This document shows, one piece after another, positions 1 to 8,548 of a stretch of 41,081 bases of DNA. The position numbers were made by a program, and so were the translations under genes. The notes under the pieces were generated by a model, which worked only from the letters and a program-made list of their open reading frames with translations, searched no databases and had not been told where the DNA came from. Source of the DNA: Streptomyces sp. UNOB3_S3 (GTDB lineage Bacteria > Actinomycetota > Actinomycetes > Streptomycetales > Streptomycetaceae); NCBI RefSeq assembly GCF_020740895.1, contig NZ_JAILXP010000012.1, positions 1-41,081 on the forward strand. Reading direction: 5' to 3'. The first letter of the stretch is position 1; the number at the start of each line of letters is the position of its first letter.

Positions 1-29
1 GGGTAATCGGGCGGGTGGGTGGGGTAGAA

Positions 30-46
30 CCGCGCCGAAGGCGCGG
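30..46 (-). terminator. Hairpin downstream of the acidic hypothetical gene
   Basis: A perfect 7-bp G/C stem (CCGCGCC / GGCGCGG) closes a 3-nt loop about 48 bp beyond the stop codon of the leftward gene that ends at 94. There is no clear U-tract on the leftward strand, which is common for actinobacterial terminators. The rest of positions 1-93 holds nothing else I can support. Confidence 0.45.
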
Positions 47-93
47 AAAACCCCCACGGCGGCGAGCCGAACGTCGGCGGAACCCAGCGGGAG

Positions 94-1593
94 CTATCCC
101 CGCGAGCGCGCCTTGAACGCCGCCTTGCGCGCCGCCTTCGCCGCCGCCTTGTCCGGATGCAGCCTCCCCATCGCCTCCAGGACGTCCGCCGTCGCGGGGT
201 GCTCCACCCGCCACACCGCGTCGAAGAAGCCGCTGTGCCCGCTGACCAGGCCCTCGACGAGTTCCCGCAGCTCCTCGGGGTCGTCCGCCTCCGTGTCCAG
301 GCGGGCGGCGATCGTGTCGACGGTCAGCCAGTAGACCATGTCCTCGCCGGGCGGCGGGACGTCCGTCGCGCCGTGCTCCGCGAGCCAGACGCGGGCGAGG
401 CCGCCGAGCTCCAGGTCGTCGAGGACCTCGCGGAGCGCGGGCTCGGCCCCGGCGTCGAGGAGGGAGAGCGTCTGCTGGCACATGAGGCGGCGCCCCGGCG
501 CCTCCTCGTCCGCGCCGCGCGCGGCGGCGAGCAGCTCGCGGGCCGCGTCGAGGGGTGTGCGGCGGGCGAGCCACAGCTCGGCCTCGGCGCGCACGGCGAA
601 GCCGGGGTGGCCGGGGAGCGCCATGAGGAGGTCGGTGGCGGAGGACTCGGCGAGGTCGCCGACGGCCGGGGCGTCGATGCCGGCGTCGAGCATCCGGGAC
701 CGTACGGCGAAGAGGCCGAGCGGGGTGAGGGCGACCATGCCGTAGCGGCTGACGTCCTCCTCCTCGGGGAGGTCGGAGGTCACGCCGTCGACGGACTCCC
801 GGATGTGGCCCTCGCCGTCGACGACCTCGATCAGGGACTCGTCCACCGGCTGGTAGCGCACCAGGCCGGTCGGCGCGAGGATCCGGAACTGGTCGTCCAG
901 GCGCATCATCGCGTCGGAGACCTCTTCGAGGACGTCGTCCGTGGGCTCGTCCATGTCATCCGGGACGATCATGGAGGCGGCGAGCGCGGGCAGCGGGACG
1001 GGCCGGTCGGGCGAGCCCTCGTCGAGCGCGGTCAGCAGGTAGAGGTTGCCGAGGACGCCGTCGAGGAAGTCGGCCTCCTCCTCGGGGTTCCAGTCGATCG
1101 CGTCGAGGTCGAGGTCGCCGTCGCCGTTCTCGGAGAGCTGCTCGACGAGGTCGCCGAGGTCGGGCGCGGCGGCGTCGGCCAGGACGGTCTCCAGGCCGCC
1201 GAGCCACAGGTCCAGGATGTCCTGGGGGCTGCCGGAGGTGAGCGTGGCCAGTTCCTCGCCGGCGGTGGCCGTGCCGTGGGGCTCGTCCGAGGAGACGTCG
1301 GCGGACTCGTCGGGGGACTCCGTGAATTCGACCAGGCCCGTGTCGAGCGCCAGCTGCCAGGCCTCGGCCGCGTACGCCGGGCCGTCCTCGTCGTCCTCCA
1401 GGCCGAGCAGCCCGGTCGCCGTCTTCAGCTGACCGGAGAGCAGTTCGCCGCCCGCGCCGACCGGGGTGCCCTCGCCGGCCCAGCGGGCGAGCTTCGCGGC
1501 GCGGGCGAACAGCGGCGCGGACAGCGCGTCGCGTGCGAGCTCCGCGTCGGAGGGGAGCCGCACCGGCGGCATGGTCGGGCGGTCTCCTGACAT
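94..1593 (-). CDS. Conserved hypothetical acidic protein, function unknown
   Basis: This gene encodes 499 residues that I do not recognise as a characterised family. The start is the ATG at 1593 (MSGDRP), preceded by GAGGAG 11 nt upstream; a longer in-frame reading to 1653 lacks a better site. The protein is strongly acidic, with clusters of Asp/Glu around residues 80-130 and 155-200, and ends in a short Lys/Arg/Ala-rich basic tail (last ~17 residues). The N-terminal ~60 residues look helical. The region around residues 340-430 has alanine/leucine-rich helical repeats that could be HEAT-like, but this is only an impression. No signal peptide, membrane segment or catalytic motif is visible, so it is probably cytoplasmic. 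It is transcribed divergently from the secreted nuclease gene across a 264-bp gap. Being real is nearly certain from length, codon bias and start site; no function should be assigned. Confidence 0.85.
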   Translation of the reverse strand: MSGDRPTMPPVRLPSDAELARDALSAPLFARAAKLARWAGEGTPVGAGGELLSGQLKTATGLLGLEDDEDGPAYAAEAWQLALDTGLVEFTESPDESADVSSDEPHGTATAGEELATLTSGSPQDILDLWLGGLETVLADAAAPDLGDLVEQLSENGDGDLDLDAIDWNPEEEADFLDGVLGNLYLLTALDEGSPDRPVPLPALAASMIVPDDMDEPTDDVLEEVSDAMMRLDDQFRILAPTGLVRYQPVDESLIEVVDGEGHIRESVDGVTSDLPEEEDVSRYGMVALTPLGLFAVRSRMLDAGIDAPAVGDLAESSATDLLMALPGHPGFAVRAEAELWLARRTPLDAARELLAAARGADEEAPGRRLMCQQTLSLLDAGAEPALREVLDDLELGGLARVWLAEHGATDVPPPGEDMVYWLTVDTIAARLDTEADDPEELRELVEGLVSGHSGFFDAVWRVEHPATADVLEAMGRLHPDKAAAKAARKAAFKARSRG

Positions 1594-1732
1594 CAGGGGG
1601 ACATCTCCTCGTCGTGACGGCCGCGCCGCGGTCCCGGGCGCGCAGTGCCCCACCTTAGACGGGTTTTCCGCACCGGCCCGCGCGCCGTGGGGGCCGTTAC
1701 CGGCGGTTCATCGGCGGGTTGCCCGCCAACCC

Positions 1733-1762
1733 TTGACAACTGGCCGGAAATCAGCGGACATT
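1733..1762 (+). promoter_or_regulatory. Candidate promoter for the secreted nuclease gene
   Basis: A consensus -35 hexamer TTGACA (1733-1738) is followed after 18 bp by GACATT (1757-1762), a poor -10 that keeps only A2 and T6. It would give a leader of about 90 nt before the GTG at 1858. The -35 is good and the -10 weak, so this is a low-confidence call. Confidence 0.25.
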
Positions 1763-1857
1763 GACGCGCGTAGATCACTCGTTGCTCGGATGACGGCGGG
1801 CGATCTCATCCGATCGGCATACCGGTCGCCCCCTCATCGCTCCCACCGGAGGACTTT

Positions 1858-3687
1858 GTGCTGTCCCACCGCCGCCGTGCCGCGACCGTCGGCTCCCTCA
1901 TAGCCGGCGCGCTCGCGGCCGGGCTGATCGCCCCGGCCCAGTCCGCGAGCGCCGCCGACGCCGGTGTCCGCGTCCACGACATCCAGGGCACCACCCGTAT
2001 CTCGCCGTTCGCCGGCAAGCAGGTCACGGACGTGCCGGGCGTCGTCACGGCTGTGAAGAACTTCGGCTCGGCCCGCGGCTTCTGGGTCCAGGACCCCCAC
2101 CCGGACCGCGACGAGGCCACCAGCGAGGCGATCTACGTCTTCACCGGCGCGACCGCCCCGGCCGTCGCCGTCGGCGACTCCGTGCTCGTCTCGGGCACCG
2201 TCACCGAGTACTACCCCGGCGGCGAGGCGGCGGGCGGCCAGTCGGTCACCCAGCTGACCAAGCCCACCGTGACCGTGAAGTCCTCCGGCAACGCCCTGCC
2301 CGCCGCCGTCCGGCTCAACGCGGCCACCCTCCCGTCCCGCTACGCGCCCGACGCCCACGGCGGCTCCATCGAGGGGCTGCGACTGCAGCCCCGCCGCTAC
2401 GCGCTGGACCGCTTCGAGTCCCTGGAGGGCATGCGGGTCGAGGTCCGTGACGTCCCCGTCACCGGCGCGACCAGCCAGTACAAGGACCTGTGGGTCACCA
2501 CCGCGCCCCGGCACAACCGCACCCAGCGCGGTGGCGTCGTCTACGGCTCGTACGGCGACCCCAACGCCGGCCGGGTGAAGGTCGCCTCCCTGCTCCCTTA
2601 CGCGCAGTACCCCTTCCCCGTCGCGAACGTCGGTGACGAGCTCTCCGGGGTCACGGCGGGCCCGCTCGACTACGACAACCACGGCGGCTACACCATCCAG
2701 GCCACCGCGCTGGGCACGCTCACCGACCACAAGCTCCAGCGCGAGACCACGCGCAAGCAGAAGAGCGACGAGCTGGCCGTCGCCACGTACAACGTGGAGA
2801 ACCTCTCCCCCAAGACCCCGCAGGCGAAGTTCGACCGCCTCGCCGGGGCCCTGGTGACCAACCTCGCCTCGCCCGACATCGTCGCCCTGGAGGAGGTCCA
2901 GGACAACGACGGCACGACGAACGGCGGTGTCGTGGACGCCACGCAGACGCTGAAGAAGCTGACGGACGCCATCGTCGCCGCGGGCGGCCCCGCCTACCAG
3001 TGGCGGCAGATCGACCCCGTCGACGGCAAGGACGGCGGCCAGCCGGGCGGCAACATCCGCACCGCCTTCCTCTTCAACCCCGCGCGGGTCTCGTTCAAGG
3101 ACATCCCCGGCGGTGACTCCACCACGGCCGTGCGGGTCGTCCGCGAGGGCGGCAAGGCCGGTCTCTCCGCCTCCCCCGGCCGCGTCGAGCCGGGGGACGC
3201 CGCCTGGACCAACAGCCGCAAGCCGCTGGCCGGTCAGTTCTCCTTCCGGGGCAAGGACGTCTTCGTCGTCGCCAACCACTTCAACTCCAAGGGCGGCGAC
3301 CAGGGCCTCGACAGCCGCTTCCAGTCCCCGGCCCGCTCCTCCGAGACCCAGCGAACCCAGCAGGCCGAGCTCGTCAACGGCTTCGTCAAGCAGCTCCTCG
3401 CCGCCGACCGGAACGCCAATGTGATCGTCGCGGGCGACCTCAACGACTACCAGTTCTCGCCCGCCCTCAAGGCCCTCACCGCCGGCGGCGCCCTGACGGA
3501 CCTGGTCGGCAAGCTCCCCGCGAAGGAGCGCTACGGCTATGTCTTCCAGGGCAACTCCCAGGTGCTGGACCACATCCTCACCAGCCGCCACGTGAGCCGC
3601 GTGGACTACGACATCGTCCACATCAACGCCGAGTTCGCCGACCAGGCCAGCGACCACGACCCGCAGGTGCTGCGCTGGAAGCCGTAG
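1858..3687 (+). CDS. Secreted endonuclease/exonuclease/phosphatase-fold protein (ExeM/NucH-like)
   Basis: The gene encodes 609 residues from a GTG start with GGAGGA 4 nt upstream. Residues 1-32 form a Sec-type signal peptide (Arg-rich n-region, Ala/Leu core, cleavage near ASA-AD), so the protein is exported. Residues ~50-290 resemble the OB-fold accessory region of ExeM/NucH-type extracellular nucleases (motif GFWVQDP at 74-80). Residues ~304-609 are an EEP (DNase I / exonuclease III) domain: TYNVENL at 310-316, LEEVQDN at 344-350 with the metal-binding Glu, NHFNSKGGDQ near 472, GDLND near 526, LDHI and a C-terminal SDHDPQ. All expected catalytic Asn, Glu, His and Asp positions appear present. 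Likely substrate is extracellular DNA, but the fold also covers phosphoesterases, so substrate is inferred. It is monocistronic, with dapA 95 bp downstream. Confidence 0.85.
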   Translation: MLSHRRRAATVGSLIAGALAAGLIAPAQSASAADAGVRVHDIQGTTRISPFAGKQVTDVPGVVTAVKNFGSARGFWVQDPHPDRDEATSEAIYVFTGATAPAVAVGDSVLVSGTVTEYYPGGEAAGGQSVTQLTKPTVTVKSSGNALPAAVRLNAATLPSRYAPDAHGGSIEGLRLQPRRYALDRFESLEGMRVEVRDVPVTGATSQYKDLWVTTAPRHNRTQRGGVVYGSYGDPNAGRVKVASLLPYAQYPFPVANVGDELSGVTAGPLDYDNHGGYTIQATALGTLTDHKLQRETTRKQKSDELAVATYNVENLSPKTPQAKFDRLAGALVTNLASPDIVALEEVQDNDGTTNGGVVDATQTLKKLTDAIVAAGGPAYQWRQIDPVDGKDGGQPGGNIRTAFLFNPARVSFKDIPGGDSTTAVRVVREGGKAGLSASPGRVEPGDAAWTNSRKPLAGQFSFRGKDVFVVANHFNSKGGDQGLDSRFQSPARSSETQRTQQAELVNGFVKQLLAADRNANVIVAGDLNDYQFSPALKALTAGGALTDLVGKLPAKERYGYVFQGNSQVLDHILTSRHVSRVDYDIVHINAEFADQASDHDPQVLRWKP

Positions 3688-3693
3688 CAGTGC

Positions 3694-3721
3694 TTAGGAA
3701 AGTCGCTCAGAACATTTAAAT
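3694..3721 (+). promoter_or_regulatory. Candidate dapA promoter in an AT-rich patch
   Basis: The 95-bp gap before dapA contains an unusually AT-rich stretch (ACATTTAAATA). TTAGGA (3694-3699) and TTAAAT (3716-3721) are spaced 16 bp apart and would give a leader of about 55 nt. The -35 is a poor match, so the call is tentative. Confidence 0.35.
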
Positions 3722-3782
3722 AGACCTGTACGGTCGAAGGGCCCAGAATCCGGGGAGGCACCAGAACCCGGAGCGTGACGCC

Positions 3783-4676
3783 ATGCCACCCACCAACCCC
3801 TTCGGCCGTACCGTCTGTGCGATGGTGACGCCGTTCACCGCCGACGGCGCACTCGACCTCGACGGCGCGCAGCGGCTCGCCGACCGCCTCGTCACGGAGG
3901 GCGGCTGCGACGGCCTCGTCCTCAGCGGCACCACCGGCGAGTCGCCGACCACCACCGACGCGGAGAAGAGCGCTCTCGTCACGGCCGTCGTCGAGGCCGT
4001 GGGCGACCGCGCCCGGATCACGGCCGGAGTGGGGTCGGCCGACACCCGGCACACCGCCGGACTGGCCCGGGCCGCCGAGCGGGCCGGCGCCCACGGCGTC
4101 CTGGTGGTCACCCCGTACTACAGCAGGCCGCCCCAGGAAGACATCGCGGAGCACTTCCGCACGGTGGCCGACGCGGTGGGCGTCCCGGTGATGCTCTACG
4201 ACATCCCGGGCCGCACGGGCACCCGCATCGAGCCCGACACCATGCTGCGACTGGCCGAGCACCCGCGCATCGCCGGGGTCAAGGACTGCGCGTACGACCT
4301 GCTCGGCAGCTCGAAGGTGATCGCGGCGACGGGCCTCGCCTACTACTCCGGCTGCGAGGAGCTCAACCTTCCGCTGCGGGCGGTGGGAGGAACGGGCTAT
4401 GTCAGCACCGTGGCCAACGTCGCGGGCCAGGCGCTGGCCGCCGTGCTGGACGCGTTCGACCGCGGTGAGAACGCGGAGGCGACCCGACTCCACCAGCGCG
4501 CCCTGCCCCTGACGGAGCGGATGATGGCCGCGGGCCTCCCCGGCACGGTCACGGCGAAGGCGTTGCTGGGAGCGCTGGGCCTCCCGGGCGGGCCGGTGCG
4601 GGCGCCGCTGCGCGCGGCGACGAAGGAGCGCACCGAGGCGCTGATGAAGGCGTACGAGGGCGTGGGCGCCCGGTAG
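3783..4676 (+). CDS. dapA: 4-hydroxy-tetrahydrodipicolinate synthase
   Basis: DapA condenses pyruvate with aspartate-semialdehyde, the first committed step to diaminopimelate and lysine. The product is a 297-residue TIM-barrel class I aldolase of normal family length. Visible motifs are GTTGES (49-54, carboxylate binding), YYSRPPQ with YYS at 112-114, YDIPGRTG (139-146, with the proton-relay Tyr139), and GVKDCA with the Schiff-base Lys167. The ATG at 3783 has a GGAG 10 nt upstream. The gene converges on dapD, another enzyme of the same pathway, across a shared terminator. Streptomyces often carry more than one dapA, so this may be one of several isozymes; other lyases of this superfamily (N-acetylneuraminate, ketodeoxygluconate) share the fold, but the dapD neighbour supports DapA. 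Confidence 0.88.
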   Translation: MPPTNPFGRTVCAMVTPFTADGALDLDGAQRLADRLVTEGGCDGLVLSGTTGESPTTTDAEKSALVTAVVEAVGDRARITAGVGSADTRHTAGLARAAERAGAHGVLVVTPYYSRPPQEDIAEHFRTVADAVGVPVMLYDIPGRTGTRIEPDTMLRLAEHPRIAGVKDCAYDLLGSSKVIAATGLAYYSGCEELNLPLRAVGGTGYVSTVANVAGQALAAVLDAFDRGENAEATRLHQRALPLTERMMAAGLPGTVTAKALLGALGLPGGPVRAPLRAATKERTEALMKAYEGVGAR

Positions 4677-4691
4677 TCCGGGCGCCCGGGG

Positions 4692-4717
4692 AGGGGCGGG
4701 GTCGAAACCCCGCCCCT
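4692..4717. terminator. Shared bidirectional terminator of dapA and dapD
   Basis: A perfect 11-bp stem (AGGGGCGGGGT / ACCCCGCCCCT) with a CGAA loop sits between the dapA stop (4676) and the dapD stop (4724). Being palindromic, it can end transcripts from either side. Confidence 0.75.
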
Positions 4718-4723
4718 ACCGCG

Positions 4724-5719
4724 TCAGTCGTTGCTGTGCAGGATCTCGTTGAGCCCGCCCCACGTGCTCTTGTACGGGCGGGCCTCGACGGCGCCCGTGG
4801 TGGAGTTGCGGCGGAAGAGGATGTTGTCGGCGCCGGAGAGGGTCAGGGCCTTGACGATCTCACCGTCCGGCATCGTGACCCGGGTGCCGGCGGTGACGTA
4901 GAGGCCCGCCTCGACGACGCACTCGTCGCCCAGCGCGATGCCGATGCCCGACTCGGCGCCCAGCAGGCAGCGCTCGCCGATGGAGATGATCTGCTTGCCG
5001 CCACCGGACAGGGTGCCCATGGTGGAGGCGCCGCCGCCGATGTCGGTGCCGTCGCCGACGACGACGCCCGCGCTGATCCGGCCCTCGACCATGGAGGTGC
5101 CGAGCGTGCCGGCGTTGAAGTTGACGAAGCCCTCGTGCATGACGGTGGTGCCGGAGCCCAGGTGGGCGCCCAGGCGGACCCGGTCGGCGTCGGCGACGCG
5201 GACGCCGGAGGGGACCACGTAGTCGGTCATGCGGGGGAACTTGTCGACGCTGGTCACCTGGAGGTGGAGGCCCTCGGCGCGGGCGGCGAGGCGCGTGGCC
5301 TCGACCCGGTCCACGGGGACCGGGCCCAGCGAGGTCCAGGCGACGTTGGCGAGCAGGCCGAAGATGCCGTCGAGGTTCTGGCCGTGCGGCTTGACCAGAC
5401 GGTGGGAGAGCAGGTGCAGCCGCAGGTAGGCGTCGTGCGCGTCGGCCGGCTTGTCGTCGAGCGAGGCGATGACCGTGCGGACGGCGACGACCTCGACCCC
5501 GCGGCGCGGGTCCGGGCCCACCGCCTTGAGGGCGCCCTCGCCGAGCAGTTCCGCGGCCCGCTCGGCGGTCAGCCGCTCGGTGCCGGCCGGGCCGGGCGCG
5601 TCGGCCAGCTCGGGGGCCGGGAACCAGGTGTCGAGGACGGTGCCGTCCTCGGCGAGGGTGGCGAGGCCGGCGGCGATGGCGCCGGTGGTACGGGAAGCGG
5701 GAGCAACAGCATCGGTCAT
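4724..5719 (-). CDS. dapD: 2,3,4,5-tetrahydropyridine-2,6-dicarboxylate N-succinyltransferase
   Basis: DapD transfers succinyl from succinyl-CoA to tetrahydrodipicolinate in the succinylase branch of diaminopimelate/lysine synthesis. The 331-residue product is of the actinobacterial long type. A mixed N-terminal domain (1-~150) precedes a left-handed beta-helix of hexapeptide repeats (~165-300) with the stretches [37 protein letters not shown] and YVTAGTRV. The ATG at 5719 has no Shine-Dalgarno; instead TAGGTT lies exactly 7 nt before it, suggesting a leaderless transcript. It converges on dapA. Confidence 0.93.
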   Translation of the reverse strand: MTDAVAPASRTTGAIAAGLATLAEDGTVLDTWFPAPELADAPGPAGTERLTAERAAELLGEGALKAVGPDPRRGVEVVAVRTVIASLDDKPADAHDAYLRLHLLSHRLVKPHGQNLDGIFGLLANVAWTSLGPVPVDRVEATRLAARAEGLHLQVTSVDKFPRMTDYVVPSGVRVADADRVRLGAHLGSGTTVMHEGFVNFNAGTLGTSMVEGRISAGVVVGDGTDIGGGASTMGTLSGGGKQIISIGERCLLGAESGIGIALGDECVVEAGLYVTAGTRVTMPDGEIVKALTLSGADNILFRRNSTTGAVEARPYKSTWGGLNEILHSND

Positions 5720-5726
5720 GTCCGGA

Positions 5727-5732
5727 AACCTA
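5727..5732 (-). promoter_or_regulatory. Leaderless-type -10 element of dapD
   Basis: TAGGTT (TANNNT class) ends exactly 7 nt before the dapD ATG, so transcription would begin at or next to the A of the start codon. No purine-rich ribosome site is present. A -35 is not convincing (TTCGCC at 19 bp). Confidence 0.5.
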
Positions 5733-5879
5733 ACCGGACCGGCCCGTCCAAGGCGAACCGGCCGCCCCTCCCCACCCCTTACCGGCCTTCCACGCGCCGC
5801 TCACACGGATGGCGCAGCCCCGCCAGCCGGTCGGCCGCGCTCGCGTCGCCCGCTCGAATGAACCGGCATATCCAGTGGA

Positions 5880-5897
5880 GTGGGCGCTCCCGCCCAC
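5880..5897 (+). other. Small hairpin in the leader of the subtilase gene
   Basis: GTGGGCG and CGCCCAC form a 7-bp stem with a CTCC loop about 30 bp before the subtilase ATG at 5928. It may be an operator or leader structure; no function can be assigned. Confidence 0.25.
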
Positions 5898-5927
5898 CCC
5901 TTTCGTCCCGTCGTGAACGGATGCCGC

Positions 5928-7139
5928 ATGAGACAGCTCCGACGCTGCCTGACCACGGCCCTGGTCCTGGCCCTCCCGCTCACCGCCGCCCCGGTCGCGG
6001 CGGCCGACCACGGCCCCGGCCACGGGCGCCCGGCGCACCGGGCACCGCTGCGCAGGACGGCCGGCGAACCGGTGTCCGGGCACTACATCGTCACCCTGCG
6101 CAAGGGCGCCAGCCCGCGCACGCTGACGAGCGTGCTGGGCGTCGTCCCGGACCGCATCTACACCCACACCCTGACCGGCTTCGCCGCCCGGCTCACCCCG
6201 CAGCAGCTGGAGGCCGTGCGCAGCTCCCCGGAGGTCGAGGCCGTCGAGGAGGACGCGGTCTACGCCCAGGCGGCCGAGGGCCCCCCGTCCATACGTCCCC
6301 GGGCGGCGACGGACTCCTGGGGCCTGGACCGCGTGGACCAGCGCAACCTCCCCCTGGACGGCCGGTTCACCGTCAACGGCACCGGTGAGGGCGTCACCGC
6401 CTACATCATGGACACCGGCATCGACTACTCCCACCCCGACTTCGGCGGCCGGGCCCGCAAGGGCGTCGACGAGGTGACCACGGGCGGCGACGGCCGGGAC
6501 TGCACCGGCGGCAGCGGCCACGGCACCCATGTGGCGGGGGTGGTGGGCAGCGCGACGTACGGCGTGGCGCGCCGGGCGTCGCTGGTCAGCGTGCGCGTGC
6601 TGGACTGCGCCGGGCGGGGCACGACGTCGGCCATCGTGTCCGGCTTCGAGTACGTGGCCACGAGCGCGCCGCCCGCGTCGGTCCTCAACGCCTCCCTCGT
6701 CGGCCCCGTCTCGCAGGCCCTGGACAACGCCGCCAACAGCGTCGCCGCCAAGGGGACGCCGGCGCTGGTCGCGGCCGGCAACTCCAACGACAGCGCCTGC
6801 AACCACTCCCCGGCCGCCGCCCTCCAGGCCCTGGCCGTGGGCGCGACCAACCGCATGGACCAGATGACGGACTTCACCAGCTACGGCCCGTGCGCGCGGA
6901 TCCTCGCCCCGGGCGATGAGATCCTCTCGCTGCGGCTGGGCGGCGGCACCACCACCAAGAGCGGCACCTCGCAGGCCACCCCGTTCGTCACGGGCGTCGC
7001 GGCCCTGTACAAGGCGCAGAACCCCGCCGCGAGCTCGGCGACGGTCGTCAACTGGCTCATCTCGCAGTCCACCAAGGACGTGGTGTCGGACATCAAGCCC
7101 GGCACGCCCAACCGGCTGCTGTACACGGGCGGCCTCTGA
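5928..7139 (+). CDS. Secreted subtilisin-family (S8) serine peptidase with I9 propeptide
   Basis: Starting at ATG 5928 ([10 protein letters not shown]) gives 403 residues with a clean signal peptide (1-~26, ending PVAAADH). An in-frame GTG at 5913 is an alternative; the longer reading to 5880 would bury the signal peptide. Residues ~50-112 are an inhibitor-I9 prodomain ([10 protein letters not shown] ... VEEDAVYAQ). The catalytic domain (~128-403) is proteinase K-like: Asp162 in MDTGID, His198 in GHGTHVAG, oxyanion Asn285 in AAGNSN, and Ser348 in GTSQATP. Four Cys in the mature domain (192, 227, 291, 322) could form two disulfides, as in proteinase K relatives. The substrate-pocket segment usually reading N-M-S-L-G-G is NASLVG here (254-259). 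Role: extracellular proteolysis. Upstream of the agmatine-deiminase-like gene by 23 bp, possibly co-transcribed. Confidence 0.9.
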   Translation: MRQLRRCLTTALVLALPLTAAPVAAADHGPGHGRPAHRAPLRRTAGEPVSGHYIVTLRKGASPRTLTSVLGVVPDRIYTHTLTGFAARLTPQQLEAVRSSPEVEAVEEDAVYAQAAEGPPSIRPRAATDSWGLDRVDQRNLPLDGRFTVNGTGEGVTAYIMDTGIDYSHPDFGGRARKGVDEVTTGGDGRDCTGGSGHGTHVAGVVGSATYGVARRASLVSVRVLDCAGRGTTSAIVSGFEYVATSAPPASVLNASLVGPVSQALDNAANSVAAKGTPALVAAGNSNDSACNHSPAAALQALAVGATNRMDQMTDFTSYGPCARILAPGDEILSLRLGGGTTTKSGTSQATPFVTGVAALYKAQNPAASSATVVNWLISQSTKDVVSDIKPGTPNRLLYTGGL

Positions 7140-7162
7140 CGGACGATCATGGGCATCCGACG

Positions 7163-8167
7163 ATGAATCACCTGCCCGCCGAGGCACGGCCGCACGCGCG
7201 GACCTGTCTGGGCTGGCCCCCGGCCGGCCCGGTCCGGGGCGGGCGGACGGCCGCCGTGCGCGAGGACGTCGCCGCGGTCGCCCGGACGGTCGCCGACTAC
7301 GAGCCGGTCGTGATGCTCGCGTCCCCGCGGGACGCGGCGGACGCCCGCCGGGCGTGCGGCGGCGCGGTGGAGGTCGTGGAGGTGCCGGTGGACGACCTCT
7401 GGCTGCGCGACTCCGGGCCGGTGTTCGTCACCGGCGAGGACGGCACGGTCTCCGGGATCGACTTCGGCTTCAACGGCTGGGGCGGCAAGCGGGAGCACTC
7501 CCGGGACGGCCTGGTGGCCCGTCGGCTGCTGAAGTGGGCCGGCGTCCCACGCGTCGAGGCCCCGCTGGTCGCCGAGGGCGGCTCCCTGGAGACCGACGGC
7601 GACGGCACGCTGCTCGTCACGGAGAGCTCGCTGGTCGACGAGAACCGCAACCCGGGCCGCTCCCGCGACGACATCGAGCGGGCCCTCACCGGGCTGCTCG
7701 GCGTCCGGAAGGTGATCTGGCTCCCGGGCGTGCGCGGCGAGGACATCACCGACTGCCACATCGACGCCCTCGCCCGCTTCGCCGGGCCCGCCACCGTGCT
7801 CCTCAGCCGTCCGCCCGCCGGTGCGGCGCCCGGTGTGTGGACGCGGGTGTACGAGGAGTCCCGCGCGGCCCTGGAGTCGGCCGCCGACGCCCGCGGCCGC
7901 ACCCTGGAGATCATCGAGATCCCGGAGCCCGCCCCCGCCGCCCTGGGCGAGCGCGGCCCGGACTTCCTGGGCTCCTACGTCAACTACTACGTGGCGAACG
8001 GCGCCGTGATCGTCCCCCGCTTCGGCGACCGCCGGGCCGACGAGGAGGCGGCGGCCATCCTCGGCTCCCTCCACCCGGGACGTGAGGTGCGCACCGTGGG
8101 CATCCCCGCGCTCGCCGAGGACGGGGGCGGGATCCACCGCGCCACACAGCAGCAGCCCGCCTCCTGA
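7163..8167 (+). CDS. Agmatine deiminase family protein lacking the catalytic cysteine
   Basis: This 334-residue protein belongs to the agmatine deiminase / Porphyromonas-type peptidyl-arginine deiminase family, which hydrolyses agmatine to N-carbamoylputrescine and ammonia. Family motifs are present: DDLWLRDSGP (~76-85), FGFNGWGGK, AEGGSLETDG, TDCHIDALARF with the catalytic-type His and Asp, and a C-terminal GGGIH-x-ATQQQP. In the last motif the residue at position 326, which is Cys in active enzymes, is Arg (codon CGC at 8138-8140; TGC would be Cys). On this reading the protein should not be able to form the covalent amidino intermediate. It could be a catalytically dead paralogue, a binding protein, a recent loss-of-function allele, or a one-base sequencing error. 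The ATG at 7163 has no strong ribosome site, so the start is moderately certain. Confidence 0.85.
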   Translation: MNHLPAEARPHARTCLGWPPAGPVRGGRTAAVREDVAAVARTVADYEPVVMLASPRDAADARRACGGAVEVVEVPVDDLWLRDSGPVFVTGEDGTVSGIDFGFNGWGGKREHSRDGLVARRLLKWAGVPRVEAPLVAEGGSLETDGDGTLLVTESSLVDENRNPGRSRDDIERALTGLLGVRKVIWLPGVRGEDITDCHIDALARFAGPATVLLSRPPAGAAPGVWTRVYEESRAALESAADARGRTLEIIEIPEPAPAALGERGPDFLGSYVNYYVANGAVIVPRFGDRRADEEAAAILGSLHPGREVRTVGIPALAEDGGGIHRATQQQPAS

Positions 8168-8184
8168 GGGTTCAGGAGGCGGGC
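8155..8184. terminator. Terminator hairpin between the deiminase-like gene and sufT
   Basis: A perfect 13-bp stem (GCCCGCCTCCTGA / TCAGGAGGCGGGC) with a GGGT loop includes the stop codon of the rightward deiminase-like gene and lies 26 bp beyond the stop of leftward sufT. It can serve both convergent transcripts. Confidence 0.7.
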
Positions 8185-8209
8185 CGGCCGCTGTCGGAAG
8201 GCGGGTCGC

Positions 8210-8548
8210 TCAGACGTTGAAGCCCAGCGCGCGGAGCTGCTCGCGGCCCTCGTCGGTGATCTTGTCGGGGCCCCACGGCGGCATCCAGACCCAGTTGATC
8301 CGGAGCTCGTTGACGATGCCGTCGGTGGCCGACTTCGCCTGGTCCTCGATGACGTCGGTCAGCGGGCAGGCCGCGGACGTCAGGGTCATGTCGAGGGTGG
8401 CGATGTTGGCGTCGTCGATGTGGATGCCGTAGATCAGGCCGAGGTTGACGACGTCGATGCCCAGCTCGGGGTCGACCACGTCGTAGAGGGCCTCGCGGAC
8501 CTCCTCCTCGGTGGCCGGCTTGGTGGTCACCTCTGCGTTGTCGCTCAT
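8210..8548 (-). CDS. sufT: SufT-like MIP18/DUF59 iron-sulfur assembly factor
   Basis: The product is a 112-residue MIP18 (DUF59) family protein, recognised by VREALYDVVDPELGIDVVNLGLIYGI (about 18-43) and the later TSAACPL stretch with its conserved Cys. Family members help mature or deliver Fe-S clusters to target proteins. It is the last gene of the suf operon and its ATG overlaps the stop of sufU by 4 nt (ATGA), implying translational coupling. The residual ~15 N-terminal residues are a variable tail. The symbol follows use for suf-linked DUF59 genes; the precise biochemical role is inferred. Confidence 0.85.
   Translation of the reverse strand: MSDNAEVTTKPATEEEVREALYDVVDPELGIDVVNLGLIYGIHIDDANIATLDMTLTSAACPLTDVIEDQAKSATDGIVNELRINWVWMPPWGPDKITDEGREQLRALGFNV

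Noticed and set aside
157-1590. 477-codon open frame antisense to the acidic hypothetical gene
   Set aside because: It is a G+C-driven shadow: the reverse strand has the stronger codon-position bias, a ribosome site and a sensible start. The same applies to other long antisense frames, including those opposite the secreted nuclease, sufB/sufD and uvrC.
1706-1727. Possible PHO box upstream of the secreted nuclease (GTTCATC followed by GTTGCCC)
   Set aside because: The two units are 12 bp apart, not 11, and the second matches poorly. The stretch is better explained by the small GGCGGG/CCCGCC palindrome at 1713-1727.
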